DNA from: JAAZGD01 sp034003765
Lineage (GTDB): Bacteria; Bacillota; Clostridia; Peptostreptococcales; Anaerovoracaceae
Reading direction: 5' to 3'
NCBI GenBank assembly: GCA_034003765.1
Contig: JAVEXZ010000006.1
Location: 25,101 to 89,100, forward strand
Length of the DNA: 64,000 nucleotides
Shown: in pieces, positions 17,032 to 26,254 of the stretch
Numbering within the stretch: position 1 is the stretch's first letter
Layout: each line of letters starts with the position of its first letter
The notes under the pieces: generated by a model
Told to the model about the DNA's origin: nothing
The model's database searches: none
Seen by the model: only the letters and a program-made list of their open reading frames with translations
Program-made: the position numbers and the translations under genes

Positions 17032-17574
17032 ATGAAGAAAACCGTTACGGTTATCATGATATTATTATTAGTTTTTTCAATTGGATTAACGGGATGTGGT
17101 GGAGATACGGGCGCTGTAGATGAACCTGAAATGGACATGGATGCAGTAACAATGGTTCAAATTGATTCAGATCAAGGGGTTAGCCTTTTACTACCAAGTG
17201 ATTTGGAACTACAAGAGAATCTAAGTTATGTCAATTTGGAAACTGGAGAAAATGTTGCAATTGTAGGTGCTCCAATTGAGGGAAAATCAATCACCGAATA
17301 TACAGAGGAAGATGTTTTAGCTATATATCAAACAAATTACGAAGACGTTGCTATCGAAGACTATCAAGATAATTTAGATCTTAATGGCAACCTGGGACTT
17401 GTTACAGTTCTTAGTTTAACCACTACAGGAGGACACCCTATTTTTCTTACGCTTGTTGTTGTAACCGATGGTACTAATGACTATCTTGTTAATTATATTT
17501 ATGGAGCTGACTATTTAGATGGTTCACTTGCAACCAATATAGATGAATCCATTACAAGCATAACTATTCAATAG
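17032..17574 (+). CDS. Lipoprotein, second of a tandem duplicate pair
   Basis: A 180-residue paralogue of the preceding gene: same signal peptide style, same lipobox (LTGC), same acidic linker (EPEMDMDAVTMVQIDSD) and same C-terminal pattern (DGSLATNIDESITSI). The two genes clearly come from a recent tandem duplication. A TATACT box lies at 16970-16975, but I see no LytTR pair before it, so it may be read through from the first promoter or constitutively expressed. AAAGGAG precedes the start. A terminator follows at 17656. The function is unknown. Confidence 0.75.
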   Translation: MKKTVTVIMILLLVFSIGLTGCGGDTGAVDEPEMDMDAVTMVQIDSDQGVSLLLPSDLELQENLSYVNLETGENVAIVGAPIEGKSITEYTEEDVLAIYQTNYEDVAIEDYQDNLDLNGNLGLVTVLSLTTTGGHPIFLTLVVVTDGTNDYLVNYIYGADYLDGSLATNIDESITSITIQ

Positions 17575-17655
17575 TAAATAAGAGCATTTCTTAAAATATA
17601 TATTGCCTAAGCAGAAAACTGCTTTGATAATATTGAAATGGTTTTATAAGAGTAG

Positions 17656-17686
17656 AAATGGCGATAAATACTATCGCCATTTTTTG
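17656..17686 (+). terminator. Rho-independent terminator after the lipoprotein pair
   Basis: AAATGGCGATA pairs with TATCGCCATTT around AATAC (11 bp), followed by a T run. Confidence 0.85.
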
Positions 17687-17725
17687 GGGAATAGGAGCAA
17701 ACATGTATTAATATCTCACACCGTT

Positions 17726-17755
17726 GCATTTCATGACATAAATAGTACAGTTCGT
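17726..17755 (+). promoter_or_regulatory. LytTR-type direct-repeat operator upstream of the SLH surface protein
   Basis: GCATTTCAT (17726-17734), a 12-base spacer, then ACAGTTCGT (17747-17755). The second half-site is a full match to WMMGTTNRK. A possible -10 (TATAGA) lies at 17791. It is about 125 bases upstream of the SLH gene. Confidence 0.6.
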
Positions 17756-17881
17756 GTTGTGTAGTCCTATTGAGAGGGATTTCATATTAGTATAGATAGA
17801 GTTAGATATAAGTAAAGGCTTAACAAGTATATATATTTTAGACAGTAATCTTACTAGAGACATGAAAGGAGAAAAAGAGAG

Positions 17882-20725
17882 ATGAGAACAAGCAGTTATA
17901 AAAGAGGAGGAGCATTTATCCTCACACTAGTTTTGATGTTTACAACCCTATTCGGAGGGCTGGGATCTCTTGGAATAAATGGACTGGTGGAAGAGGCTTA
18001 TGCAGATGCAAGTCCACGAACAACGACTTTGGACTTAACTGACATGGAGACCACAAATCATGCAATCGATGAAGGTTGGGCTTGGAACCAAGGCGAGAGT
18101 ATTCTTACACTTAGTGGGATAAATTTGTCTACCCCTTCACCAACTGGAATAATTTTGCCTACAAGCGCATCAATTGTTCTAGCTGAAGGTAAAGTAAACA
18201 CTGTTGAATCTACCCAATCTACTGGTGGCTCTAGTTACGGTATTTACGCTACAAATGGGTTGAATATTTCAGGCGATGGTACTTTAACAGTAACTGGCGG
18301 AGCTATTTCTAATAATAATAATGATATGAGTTGTGGCATTAGGGTTAATAGCGGTCTGGTAAAAATTCTCAGTGGCACGATAATAGCATCTGGAGGAACA
18401 GCCACAGCCTACCCGGGTGGTAATGCAACATACACAGCTGGTATTAGTTGTGAGGATAATACTGAAATATGGGGCGGATCTATAACTGCATTAGGTGGCG
18501 CTTTGGGATATCAGAGTAATGGTATATATATTAAGGGTAAACTCACTATTAATTCGGGTGAAGTCAATGCTGTTGGAGGAAATAATGCATACGGCAGTAA
18601 TGGATTGTACAGTATATATTTTGTCATCAATGATGGTACATTTAATGCATCTGGAGGCATAGCTACAAATTATAGTAGGGGAATTGGTTGGTATAGCCTT
18701 TCTTTTAATGGAGGGGCTACTACTGCTACTACTACTCAAGATGAAAGTGTAACTCGGGCAGCAGTTGGTGTATCTTCTTCTATTTCGTTCGGTTCAGATG
18801 TAAGGATAACACAACCGGTAGGAGCTATGGTGAGTAGTCAAGGTGCTTTTTATAAATATATTATAGCAACAGCCTCGGACAGTCCTATTTCCGTAACAAG
18901 TGCCATCATTGCTTATGTTGATACAACAGGGCCAACAGCACCAAGGGTAGCAGGAACGACACCAACTAATGACAACACACCAACTTGGAGCTGGACAGCA
19001 GGTGGCGGTGGAAACGGAACCTTTAGATACAAATTGGATGATAATGATATGACTTCAGGGACAACAGAAACAACAAATTTAAGCTTTACACCGGGAGTAC
19101 TTGCAGATGGAACGCACACTCTATATGTACAAGAAAGGGATGCTGCAGGGAATTGGTCAACAAGCGGAAGTTATGAAATAGTAGTTGATATAACAGGGCC
19201 AACAGTTGGTAGCAGTGGGACAATAGTTTCAGGAGCTGTCACAGAAAATACTGTGGCACTTTCATGGGCAGCAGGAACAGATACAGGGACAGCAACGGCA
19301 AATCTACTATATAAGGTAGTATATTCGACAAGTAACAATATTGAAACTACAGCTGAAGCAATTTCTAATGGAGTAATTGCTTTGGATTGGACATCAAATA
19401 CTACAAGCTACACTTTAACTGGCTTAACAGCATCTACAAATTATTATTTTAATGTAATTGTAAAAGATCAAGCAGGAAACATGTCAGCTTATACAACAAC
19501 AAGCACTACAACTACAGCACCAACTGGAACTTCTGGAAGTAGCAGTGGAACCGTTGGTGGTGGTGGCTCTTCAGCAACCCCTATAATTAACACCAATACT
19601 GGAAGTGTAACTGGGGATCAGCTAAATACTGCAGCAGGGGCTGCTAAGAATGGCGAAACTGTTACCATTAACTCTAATAAAACTAATGAAGTAACATTCC
19701 CAGCATCTGGCTTAGGCTCACTTGCTGGAAAAGATAATAGCCTGACAGTTGTTACAGAAAAAGGTACTTTGACTTTTGATAGTAAAGCAGTATCTTCAAT
19801 GGGAACCCAGGCAACAGCAGAAGATATCAAAGTAATAGTAGATAATGTTGAGAAGGTTAAATTGACAGAGGGCCAGCAAGAAAAGGTTGGAGATAAAGAG
19901 GTATATGATCTTACCGTAATGTCTGGTGGTAAGCTTATCTCAAGCTTTAATGGGGGCAGGGTTAATGTCAGTATCCCTTACGAATTAAAGTCAGGACAAA
20001 CAAATGATAATATAAGTGTTTGGTATATGGCTGACGACGGAAGCTTGACAGAAATTAAGTGCGCCTATAATGTCGCCACCAAATCAGTTTCATTTGTAGT
20101 AGATCATTTTTCAAAGTATATTATAGGCTATGATGATGGTGCTACTTGGGTAAATCCTTTTAAAGACTTAATGAGTGGCGCTTGGTTCTATGAAGCAGTA
20201 GCATATGTTAATTCTAGAAACTTAATGAAGGGTCAGACAGCCACTACATTTGCCCCACAGGCTGCAATGACCAGAGGCATGTTTGTTACGATTCTAGGCA
20301 GAATGAAAGGCGTAGATGCTTCTATTTATATAAATACTAATACATTCTCAGATGTAGATAGCAGCCATTATTACACTCCATATATTGCATGGGCAAGTGA
20401 TAAATCCATAGTAAGTGGAGTGGGGGAAGATAAGTTTGCCCCTAATGCATCTGTAACAAGAGAGCAAATGGCTGTTATGATGACCAACTATATGAAATAT
20501 AAAGGGCAAGGGCCAGTGGGTGAGTGGGCAATTCAACTAAAATATGGAGACTTAGAGGATGTTTCTTCTTGGGCGGGTGAAGGGGTAATGTTTGTAACCA
20601 TGAAAGGCCTTATGAAGGGTATGGGTAATGATATCAGTGGTAATCAGTTATTCGCACCTAGGTTAACATCAAATAGAGCTCAAACTGCTCAGCTTATGAT
20701 GAACCTTCAGGAACTTATGAAATAA
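17882..20725 (+). CDS. Large secreted surface protein with FN3-like and SLH domains
   Basis: A 947-residue protein. Signal peptide at residues 1-41 (Lys/Arg start, long hydrophobic core, cleavage after AYADA). Residues about 60-330 form beta-helix-like repeats rich in Gly/Ser/Thr (carbohydrate-binding-like). Two Ig-like/FN3-type segments follow, starting at TGPTAPRVAGTTPTND and TGPTVGSSGTIVSG, then a Gly/Ser linker with SSSGTVGGGGSSA, a further domain, and three SLH modules in the last 200 residues (WFYEAVAYVNSRNLMKG, YYTPYIAWASDKSIVSG, GEGVMFVTMKGLMKG). SLH modules bind pyruvylated cell-wall polymer, so it should coat the cell surface. It is likely under LytTR control. Confidence 0.85.
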   Translation: MRTSSYKRGGAFILTLVLMFTTLFGGLGSLGINGLVEEAYADASPRTTTLDLTDMETTNHAIDEGWAWNQGESILTLSGINLSTPSPTGIILPTSASIVLAEGKVNTVESTQSTGGSSYGIYATNGLNISGDGTLTVTGGAISNNNNDMSCGIRVNSGLVKILSGTIIASGGTATAYPGGNATYTAGISCEDNTEIWGGSITALGGALGYQSNGIYIKGKLTINSGEVNAVGGNNAYGSNGLYSIYFVINDGTFNASGGIATNYSRGIGWYSLSFNGGATTATTTQDESVTRAAVGVSSSISFGSDVRITQPVGAMVSSQGAFYKYIIATASDSPISVTSAIIAYVDTTGPTAPRVAGTTPTNDNTPTWSWTAGGGGNGTFRYKLDDNDMTSGTTETTNLSFTPGVLADGTHTLYVQERDAAGNWSTSGSYEIVVDITGPTVGSSGTIVSGAVTENTVALSWAAGTDTGTATANLLYKVVYSTSNNIETTAEAISNGVIALDWTSNTTSYTLTGLTASTNYYFNVIVKDQAGNMSAYTTTSTTTTAPTGTSGSSSGTVGGGGSSATPIINTNTGSVTGDQLNTAAGAAKNGETVTINSNKTNEVTFPASGLGSLAGKDNSLTVVTEKGTLTFDSKAVSSMGTQATAEDIKVIVDNVEKVKLTEGQQEKVGDKEVYDLTVMSGGKLISSFNGGRVNVSIPYELKSGQTNDNISVWYMADDGSLTEIKCAYNVATKSVSFVVDHFSKYIIGYDDGATWVNPFKDLMSGAWFYEAVAYVNSRNLMKGQTATTFAPQAAMTRGMFVTILGRMKGVDASIYINTNTFSDVDSSHYYTPYIAWASDKSIVSGVGEDKFAPNASVTREQMAVMMTNYMKYKGQGPVGEWAIQLKYGDLEDVSSWAGEGVMFVTMKGLMKGMGNDISGNQLFAPRLTSNRAQTAQLMMNLQELMK

Positions 20726-20741
20726 AATAATTGTTAGTAAT

Positions 20742-20767
20742 AAAGAACTCCGAAAGGGGTTCTTTAT
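20742..20767 (+). terminator. Rho-independent terminator after the SLH protein
   Basis: AAAGAACTCC pairs with GGGGTTCTTT around GAAA (one G-U), followed by ATTAT. Confidence 0.8.
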
Positions 20768-20926
20768 TATATAGCCTGTGGGATTCTGAGACTTTTTATA
20801 TGAACTGGAAATTCTTTTAATTGTCGTTTCTTTTACTCCCAAATCTAGTATAATCAGTCTAGAACAATTAACCATAATAAAGAAATCGGTTTGTATATAG
20901 TAAGTGTTTAACAGAAAGGGTTTGAG

Positions 20927-22888
20927 ATGAAAAAGAAGCGGGGTTTTAAAATATTCCTAATTATACTAGCAGTTATATTCCTAATACTTGCCCTGGCTCT
21001 ATGCAGTGAGGATGATGAAACATATCTAGGCGGTGATAATGAATGGGCCATTTATCTATATCTTTGTGGCAGTGATTTAGAGTCTGAAGATGGATCAGCC
21101 AGCGAAGATCTTGATGAACTATTAGACGTTCAGCTGCCGGATAATGTAAAGGTAGTAATTCAAACAGGAGGAGCAGAACAGTGGCAAAATGATTTCGTAG
21201 ACCCTGACTATCTAGAGCGGTATGTTTATGATAGTGAAGGCTTAGAATTCATAGAGCGGCAGCCCTTGGAAAGTATGGGTAGCCAAGAGACCCTTTCTGA
21301 TTTTCTAGCCTTTTCTAAGGCCAACTATCCTTCCGATAAAACAGCCTTTATATTCTGGAATCATGGTGGAGGCAGTGTGGCTGGAGCTGCATTCGACGAA
21401 ATTTACTGGTTCGACAGTCTTACTTTAGATGAGATGTACGGGGCATTTGAAGAGAACTATGATCTTTCAGAAGAAAACCCTCCATTCGAATTAATAGGTT
21501 TTGATACTTGCCTTATGGCAACAATAGATGTGGCCTATACATATTCTGATATAGGGAAATACCTTGTTGCATCCCAGGAAATGGAACCTGGCAACGGTTG
21601 GTACTACACTGGCTGGGCAGAGGCCCTAGCTGATGACCCAACTATGGATGGTCTGGAATTTGGTAAAGCTATTTGTGACTCTTATCAGGAAGGCTGCGAA
21701 TATGTAGGTACTGAAGATGAAATAACCTTGTCTGTTGTAAACCTTTCAAAGATACCAGAGGTCCTGGATGCATATGAGAACTTTGGTAAAGACGCATTAA
21801 TTAATGCAAGCCAAGACCCTTCTTTTTTCTCGAACTTTGGTAGAATAGCCTTTGCTTCAGAGAATTATGGAGGCAATACAAAAGAACAAGGCTTTACCAA
21901 CATGGTTGATTTGGGACACCTTGCAAGGCAATCATCAGAAATGCTTCCAAGAACTTCAGATAGTGTTTTAGCCGCCCTTGATAATTGCGTTGAATACAAA
22001 ATAAATGGCTCCTATTGCCCAGAGGCCACAGGTCTTTCCTGCTATTATTCCTTCGATGGCGATGTGGATGATTTTTATGCTTATACAAATATAGGTGTGG
22101 GGAATTCCTTTAAATATTATTATGAATACGGCTTAACTGGAGAATTATCGGATGAAGGGATGAGATACCTAGAAGAAACAAAGCTAAAACGATTACCCCC
22201 TTTGAATACCCTTCAGAAAAAAGGCTGGGAAAACCACCCAATTGATATAGATGGAGACGGAACGGCAATTCTCAACTTGGGAAAAGATGCCTATGATATT
22301 TTAACAAGTGTAAACCTTCTCCTATATATTGTTGATGTTGAAGAAGATATCATGCTTCTTTTAGGCAGAGATAATGACTTGGAAGCTGACTGGGATAAGG
22401 GTATATTCCAAGATAACTTCCGAGGTGTGTGGGGAGGAATAAATGGCAATCTTGTGTATATGGAGATAGTAGATGAGGTTGATAACTACAATATTTACTC
22501 TGTACCTATCCTATTAAATGGTGAGGAATATAACCTGAGTGTTGTTTATGATTTTGACAAAGAGGCCTTTGAGATAAAAGGTGCTAGAAAATCTATAGAT
22601 GAAAATGGAATGGCAGATAAAAATCTACGCCTGCTTGTAGATGGGGATGTTATTACAACCATCCACTATGGCAGAGAGATTTCAGATGATGGTATTGATC
22701 TTACAACTGTTGAGATGGACGAAATCGTAGTTGATAAAAATCTGGTATTTGAAGAGATTAATCTTGGTGATGGCATGTATATGATGCTATATGAAATGCA
22801 AGATATGCAAGGCTATACTGCCTTATCAGATATTATCATCTTTGAGATCATAGGCGATGATATTTTTACAAGCCTGCTGGAGGATTAA
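20927..22888 (+). CDS. Clostripain-family (C11) cysteine peptidase, membrane-anchored
   Basis: A 653-residue protein with an N-terminal membrane anchor (residues 7-26). The catalytic domain (about 38-360) shows the C11 signatures: WAIYLYLCGSDLES near its start, the His in FIFWNHGGGS and the Cys in IGFDTCLMATIDVAY. These peptidases cut after Arg or Lys and are often self-activated. The C-terminal half (about 400-653) is acidic, beta-rich and contains no recognised domain. AGAAAGGG precedes the start. It follows the SLH gene after a terminator and may process surface proteins; that role is inferred from position. Confidence 0.85.
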   Translation: MKKKRGFKIFLIILAVIFLILALALCSEDDETYLGGDNEWAIYLYLCGSDLESEDGSASEDLDELLDVQLPDNVKVVIQTGGAEQWQNDFVDPDYLERYVYDSEGLEFIERQPLESMGSQETLSDFLAFSKANYPSDKTAFIFWNHGGGSVAGAAFDEIYWFDSLTLDEMYGAFEENYDLSEENPPFELIGFDTCLMATIDVAYTYSDIGKYLVASQEMEPGNGWYYTGWAEALADDPTMDGLEFGKAICDSYQEGCEYVGTEDEITLSVVNLSKIPEVLDAYENFGKDALINASQDPSFFSNFGRIAFASENYGGNTKEQGFTNMVDLGHLARQSSEMLPRTSDSVLAALDNCVEYKINGSYCPEATGLSCYYSFDGDVDDFYAYTNIGVGNSFKYYYEYGLTGELSDEGMRYLEETKLKRLPPLNTLQKKGWENHPIDIDGDGTAILNLGKDAYDILTSVNLLLYIVDVEEDIMLLLGRDNDLEADWDKGIFQDNFRGVWGGINGNLVYMEIVDEVDNYNIYSVPILLNGEEYNLSVVYDFDKEAFEIKGARKSIDENGMADKNLRLLVDGDVITTIHYGREISDDGIDLTTVEMDEIVVDKNLVFEEINLGDGMYMMLYEMQDMQGYTALSDIIIFEIIGDDIFTSLLED

Positions 22889-22917
22889 TAAGATTAGAAT
22901 GTTCAATCCTGTTTTTT

Positions 22918-22985
22918 ACATTTCATGACTAAAATATTACTATTGATGCAAAGGTTGGTTTTTCGGCTATAGCCCTTGCTATACT
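22918..22985 (+). promoter_or_regulatory. Promoter with LytTR direct-repeat operator upstream of lemA
   Basis: ACATTTCAT (22918-22926), a 12-base spacer, ACTATTGAT (22939-22947), then TATACT at 22980-22985, 32 bases further. Between repeat and -10 it shares ATGCAAAG and TTTTTCG with the promoter at 16232, a similarity beyond the half-sites themselves. Confidence 0.6.
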
Positions 22986-23016
22986 TTTATTAAAATAAAA
23001 GTGGGGGGATAACCGT

Positions 23017-23538
23017 ATGTACTATATTCCTGGAATCCTAGTCATCATCGGGTTCTTAGTCTTTTGGATCATTAAAACGCAAAGTAATCTTGTGGGTTTA
23101 GAGGATAATAATACCAAAGCCATGTCACAAATAGGTGTCCATATCTCTTCACAGTGGGAGGTTTTGAATTCATTGTTGACTATTACCCGAGAACATTCAA
23201 CTCAAGGGCACGAAGATATAGCAGAAATAATGGCGGCAAGACATTGCATTACAAAGGAATCTTTACCTGAAGATATAAGAATGCAGGAAGGTTTGATTGC
23301 CCAGGGCCTAGATAAAATAAAAGGGGTTGCGGAAGCTAGCCCAGAACTTAAGGCTCAGCAGGATTACATTAATGCAATTGATGCCATCCACCAGTATGAA
23401 AATATGATGGATACAAGCAAACTGATTTACGATGAAAGCGCCTGGCATTTCAATAATAAAATCCGCAAGTTCCCTACTGTTTTAATTGCTAGAGCTCTAG
23501 GATTTTCAGCCCGAGATTATTTTCACGATGATAAATAA
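23017..23538 (+). CDS. lemA: LemA family protein
   Basis: A 173-residue protein. One N-terminal membrane segment (residues 3-19) is followed by a long, four-helix-bundle-type domain with QSNLVGLEDNNTKAMSQI near its start and ENMMDTSKLIYDESAWHFNNKIRKFPTVLIARALGF, the most conserved LemA part, at its end. LemA proteins sit with the soluble part in the cytoplasm or outside and are linked to envelope stress and peptidase partners. GGGGGG precedes the start. A LytTR-type operator and -10 lie in front, joining it to the neighbouring surface genes. A terminator follows. Confidence 0.8.
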   Translation: MYYIPGILVIIGFLVFWIIKTQSNLVGLEDNNTKAMSQIGVHISSQWEVLNSLLTITREHSTQGHEDIAEIMAARHCITKESLPEDIRMQEGLIAQGLDKIKGVAEASPELKAQQDYINAIDAIHQYENMMDTSKLIYDESAWHFNNKIRKFPTVLIARALGFSARDYFHDDK

Positions 23539-23575
23539 CATTGGGAAAAAGGTAATTAGGCCAATATAGTTTTAC

Positions 23576-23609
23576 TAATAAGGCACCCAATGGGTGTCTT
23601 ATTAATTTT
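23576..23609 (+). terminator. Rho-independent terminator after lemA
   Basis: TAATAAGGCACCC pairs with GGGTGTCTTATTA over about 13 bp (one G-U), loop AAT, then ATTTT. Confidence 0.8.
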
Positions 23610-23726
23610 GCGACATTATAGGTATTATTGAAATGACAAAAATTTACTTGTATAATTATAATGTCTAGTTTCTTATCTTGTATTTTATTTTTATTGTTTT
23701 GTTTATGGGAAGCGGTGTTAGGCATT

Positions 23727-24596
23727 ATGAGTAAAAGAATGGCAGTTGTATATTATTCGGGAACTGGAGGAAGTGAGCGGGTAGCCAAGGTCTTTGAAAC
23801 TTCATTGACTAAAGTGGGATATACTGTAGATATTTTTCGTTTATTTGATAACCCGAGGGTCATTCTTGAAAATGATGTGAGTCTTATGCTCGTATATCCT
23901 GTTCATGCTTTTAATGCTCCAGATCTGGTGTATAAATGGGTCGAAAATCTTAGTGTGGTTGATAATATTCATGCATGTGTTGTATCAGTATCTGGTGGCG
24001 GAGAAATGCGACCCAATACAGCATGTCGGCTTGGTGCAATAAAAAGGTTGAAGAAAAAAGGATACAATGTAATATATGAAAAGATGTTGGTAATGCCTTC
24101 TAATATTGGGGTAGCCACAAAAGAACCTTTGGCAAAAATGCTCTTGGATATTTTACCCAAAAAAGTTGAAGATATAGTAGCTGATATTGAGAATGGTATA
24201 ATAAGAAGAAGGAAACCATTTTTCTTTGATCGATTTGCTTCTATGGTAGGTAAAGTTGAAAAGTACGGGGCAAGAATCTTTGGAAAGCGGATCAAGGTTT
24301 CGGATTCCTGTAATGGATGTGGATGGTGTGCTGATAATTGCCCGGCTGGAAACATTATAATGGAGGCAGGTAAACCGACTTTTGCTGGAAAATGTCACCT
24401 GTGTTTAGGCTGTCTTTATGGATGCCCAAGTAAAGCTCTGGAACCAGGATTTATGAAGCAGATACTTATAAAAGAGGGATATGATCTTAACTCTTTAGAA
24501 AACAAGGGAGCGGCAGGTTATGAGGTAGATGTTGAAGGGCTAACAAAGGGAAGCCTTTGGAAAGGGTTAAGAAAGTACTTGTCTGAAAACAATTGA
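23727..24596 (+). CDS. EFR1-type flavodoxin/ferredoxin fusion protein
   Basis: A 289-residue protein from ATG 23727; the upstream in-frame extension to 23661 is hydrophobic but lacks a ribosome binding site, and the flavodoxin start VVYYSGTGGSERVAKVF fits the shorter product. The first 150 residues form a flavodoxin-like domain with the FMN phosphate loop SGTGGS. Residues about 190-250 carry two [4Fe-4S] ferredoxin motifs, CNGCGWCADNCPAG and CHLCLGCLYGCPSKA. Such EFR1 proteins move electrons in anaerobes; partner enzymes are not evident here. The next gene is convergent. Confidence 0.85.
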   Translation: MSKRMAVVYYSGTGGSERVAKVFETSLTKVGYTVDIFRLFDNPRVILENDVSLMLVYPVHAFNAPDLVYKWVENLSVVDNIHACVVSVSGGGEMRPNTACRLGAIKRLKKKGYNVIYEKMLVMPSNIGVATKEPLAKMLLDILPKKVEDIVADIENGIIRRRKPFFFDRFASMVGKVEKYGARIFGKRIKVSDSCNGCGWCADNCPAGNIIMEAGKPTFAGKCHLCLGCLYGCPSKALEPGFMKQILIKEGYDLNSLENKGAAGYEVDVEGLTKGSLWKGLRKYLSENN

Positions 24597-24627
24597 GCCA
24601 GTAAAAGCAACAGAAAAGCTGTTGTAA

Positions 24628-25998
24628 TTACCAATCACATTTCGCCTCTCTATAAGTTGTGGACTCCCTATTCAAATTTTTGAACTCAACCATCAACCAT
24701 ATCCCAGTTAGGATAAAAGCCCCTAGGTCAGAGAATGGTGCTGATAACCATACTCCTTCTAATCCCCAGATTCGAGGTAGGATTATTAAAAGTGGTATAA
24801 ATATAAATATTTGGCGAGATAAGCCTAGTATTGTAGCCTGGTTGGGTTTCCCTACAGCTTGAAAATAACCAGAACTAATCATCTGCATGCCTACTAAAGG
24901 TATCAGAAAAAAGAAAATTCTCATACCATGTGTCCCCATCTCAATAAGTTGGGGATTTTTATTGAACAAGCCAATTAATTGAGTGGGCCAAAGTTTGGAA
25001 ACCGTCCATCCCAAAGCTAAGATGGCGGTGGCAGCAAGAATTTCTAGTTTTAATGTGCTTTTAACTCTGTCATATTTTTGTGCCCCGTAATTATAGCCGA
25101 TGATTGGTTGGGCTCCTTGAGTAATCCCCATGGCAGGCATAACTAGAAAGGTAGTTATACTCATTATTATACCTATTACTGCTAAGGCTAGATCGCCACC
25201 GTAATAGGCTAAGCTACGGTTTAGAATTAGTTGCTGTACGCTACTTGCAACTTGCAAAATAAATGTTGGAAAACCAATTACTAGGATTGATTGGACAAGG
25301 ATTTTTTTGAGCTTTAAGTTTACACGTCTTATTTTTAGCATGCTTTTTCCTGAAAGGAAATAATAAAGAACCCACGTGCTAGTTACGCAATATGAGATTA
25401 TCGTAGCAGCGGCAGCACCTTTAATGCCCCAATGAAAGATAAAAATAAAAACATAGTCTAATACTATATTGGTAACTGTTCCAATCAACATAGTGTACAT
25501 AGCTGTTTTTGGATTACCTTCTGCTCGAATAAAGTTATTCATGCCAGTTCCTATAGCCATGGGTATACTTCCAATCAATATAATACTGAGATAACCCGCA
25601 GCATAAGGTAATAATTCCTGACTAGCTCCAAAGAATATAACAATTGGTTCAAGGAATATTAATCCCAAAACAGTAACCAGAAAGCCTACGACTAAGAATA
25701 GGATCAAGGCATTACCAATAATGTTTTCTGCTTCCTCTTCTTTACCTTGTCCCAACCTTATTGATATTAGGGAAGTAGCACCCATTCCAATTAACATTAC
25801 ACATGCTATAAAAGTAGTTACTACGGGAAAATTTACTGTAACTCCAGCAAGACCTAAGGCTCCTACCCCTCGACCTACAAAGATACTATCTATTATATTG
25901 TAAAGGGCATTAACTAATAAGCCTACTATTGCAGGCAAAGAAAACTTTAATAATAACCTTGGGATACTGGAATCACCCATTTGTAAAGACCTGTTCAT
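24628..25998 (-). CDS. MATE family multidrug/Na+ efflux protein
   Basis: A 456-residue, 12-helix transporter. ATG 25998 is chosen because GAGGTGGGAG lies just upstream; a longer frame upstream has no site. The family pattern appears twice, as expected for two six-helix bundles: PRLLLKFSLPAIVGLLVNALYNIIDSIFVGRGVG in the first half and PAMGITQGAQPIIGYNYGAQKYDRV in the second. MATE proteins export cationic drugs or metabolites with Na+ or H+. It is divergent from the aldehyde dehydrogenase gene, with promoters in the 250-base gap. The substrate is unknown. Confidence 0.9.
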   Translation of the reverse strand: MNRSLQMGDSSIPRLLLKFSLPAIVGLLVNALYNIIDSIFVGRGVGALGLAGVTVNFPVVTTFIACVMLIGMGATSLISIRLGQGKEEEAENIIGNALILFLVVGFLVTVLGLIFLEPIVIFFGASQELLPYAAGYLSIILIGSIPMAIGTGMNNFIRAEGNPKTAMYTMLIGTVTNIVLDYVFIFIFHWGIKGAAAATIISYCVTSTWVLYYFLSGKSMLKIRRVNLKLKKILVQSILVIGFPTFILQVASSVQQLILNRSLAYYGGDLALAVIGIIMSITTFLVMPAMGITQGAQPIIGYNYGAQKYDRVKSTLKLEILAATAILALGWTVSKLWPTQLIGLFNKNPQLIEMGTHGMRIFFFLIPLVGMQMISSGYFQAVGKPNQATILGLSRQIFIFIPLLIILPRIWGLEGVWLSAPFSDLGAFILTGIWLMVEFKNLNRESTTYREAKCDW

Positions 25999-26254
25999 TC
26001 TCCCACCTCTTATAAGTATCTTTTGAGAATCATACCGAGACATACCATAACACAATAGAAAAAACAGTCAAGGGGAAAGGCTTATTCGTCACATCTTTAA
26101 ATAGATTAAAGCCGAGGGACAAAAGAGTAAAGCAGTAATTGGGGGTAATCATAGAGTTAATAAGGAGTAATTTTGGCAATCATAATTTCGTGTATTTAGA
26201 AGTTTAATCTATCTTTTAATTTAGAGTAAGTTCATAGGTATTTGGAGGTTAAAA

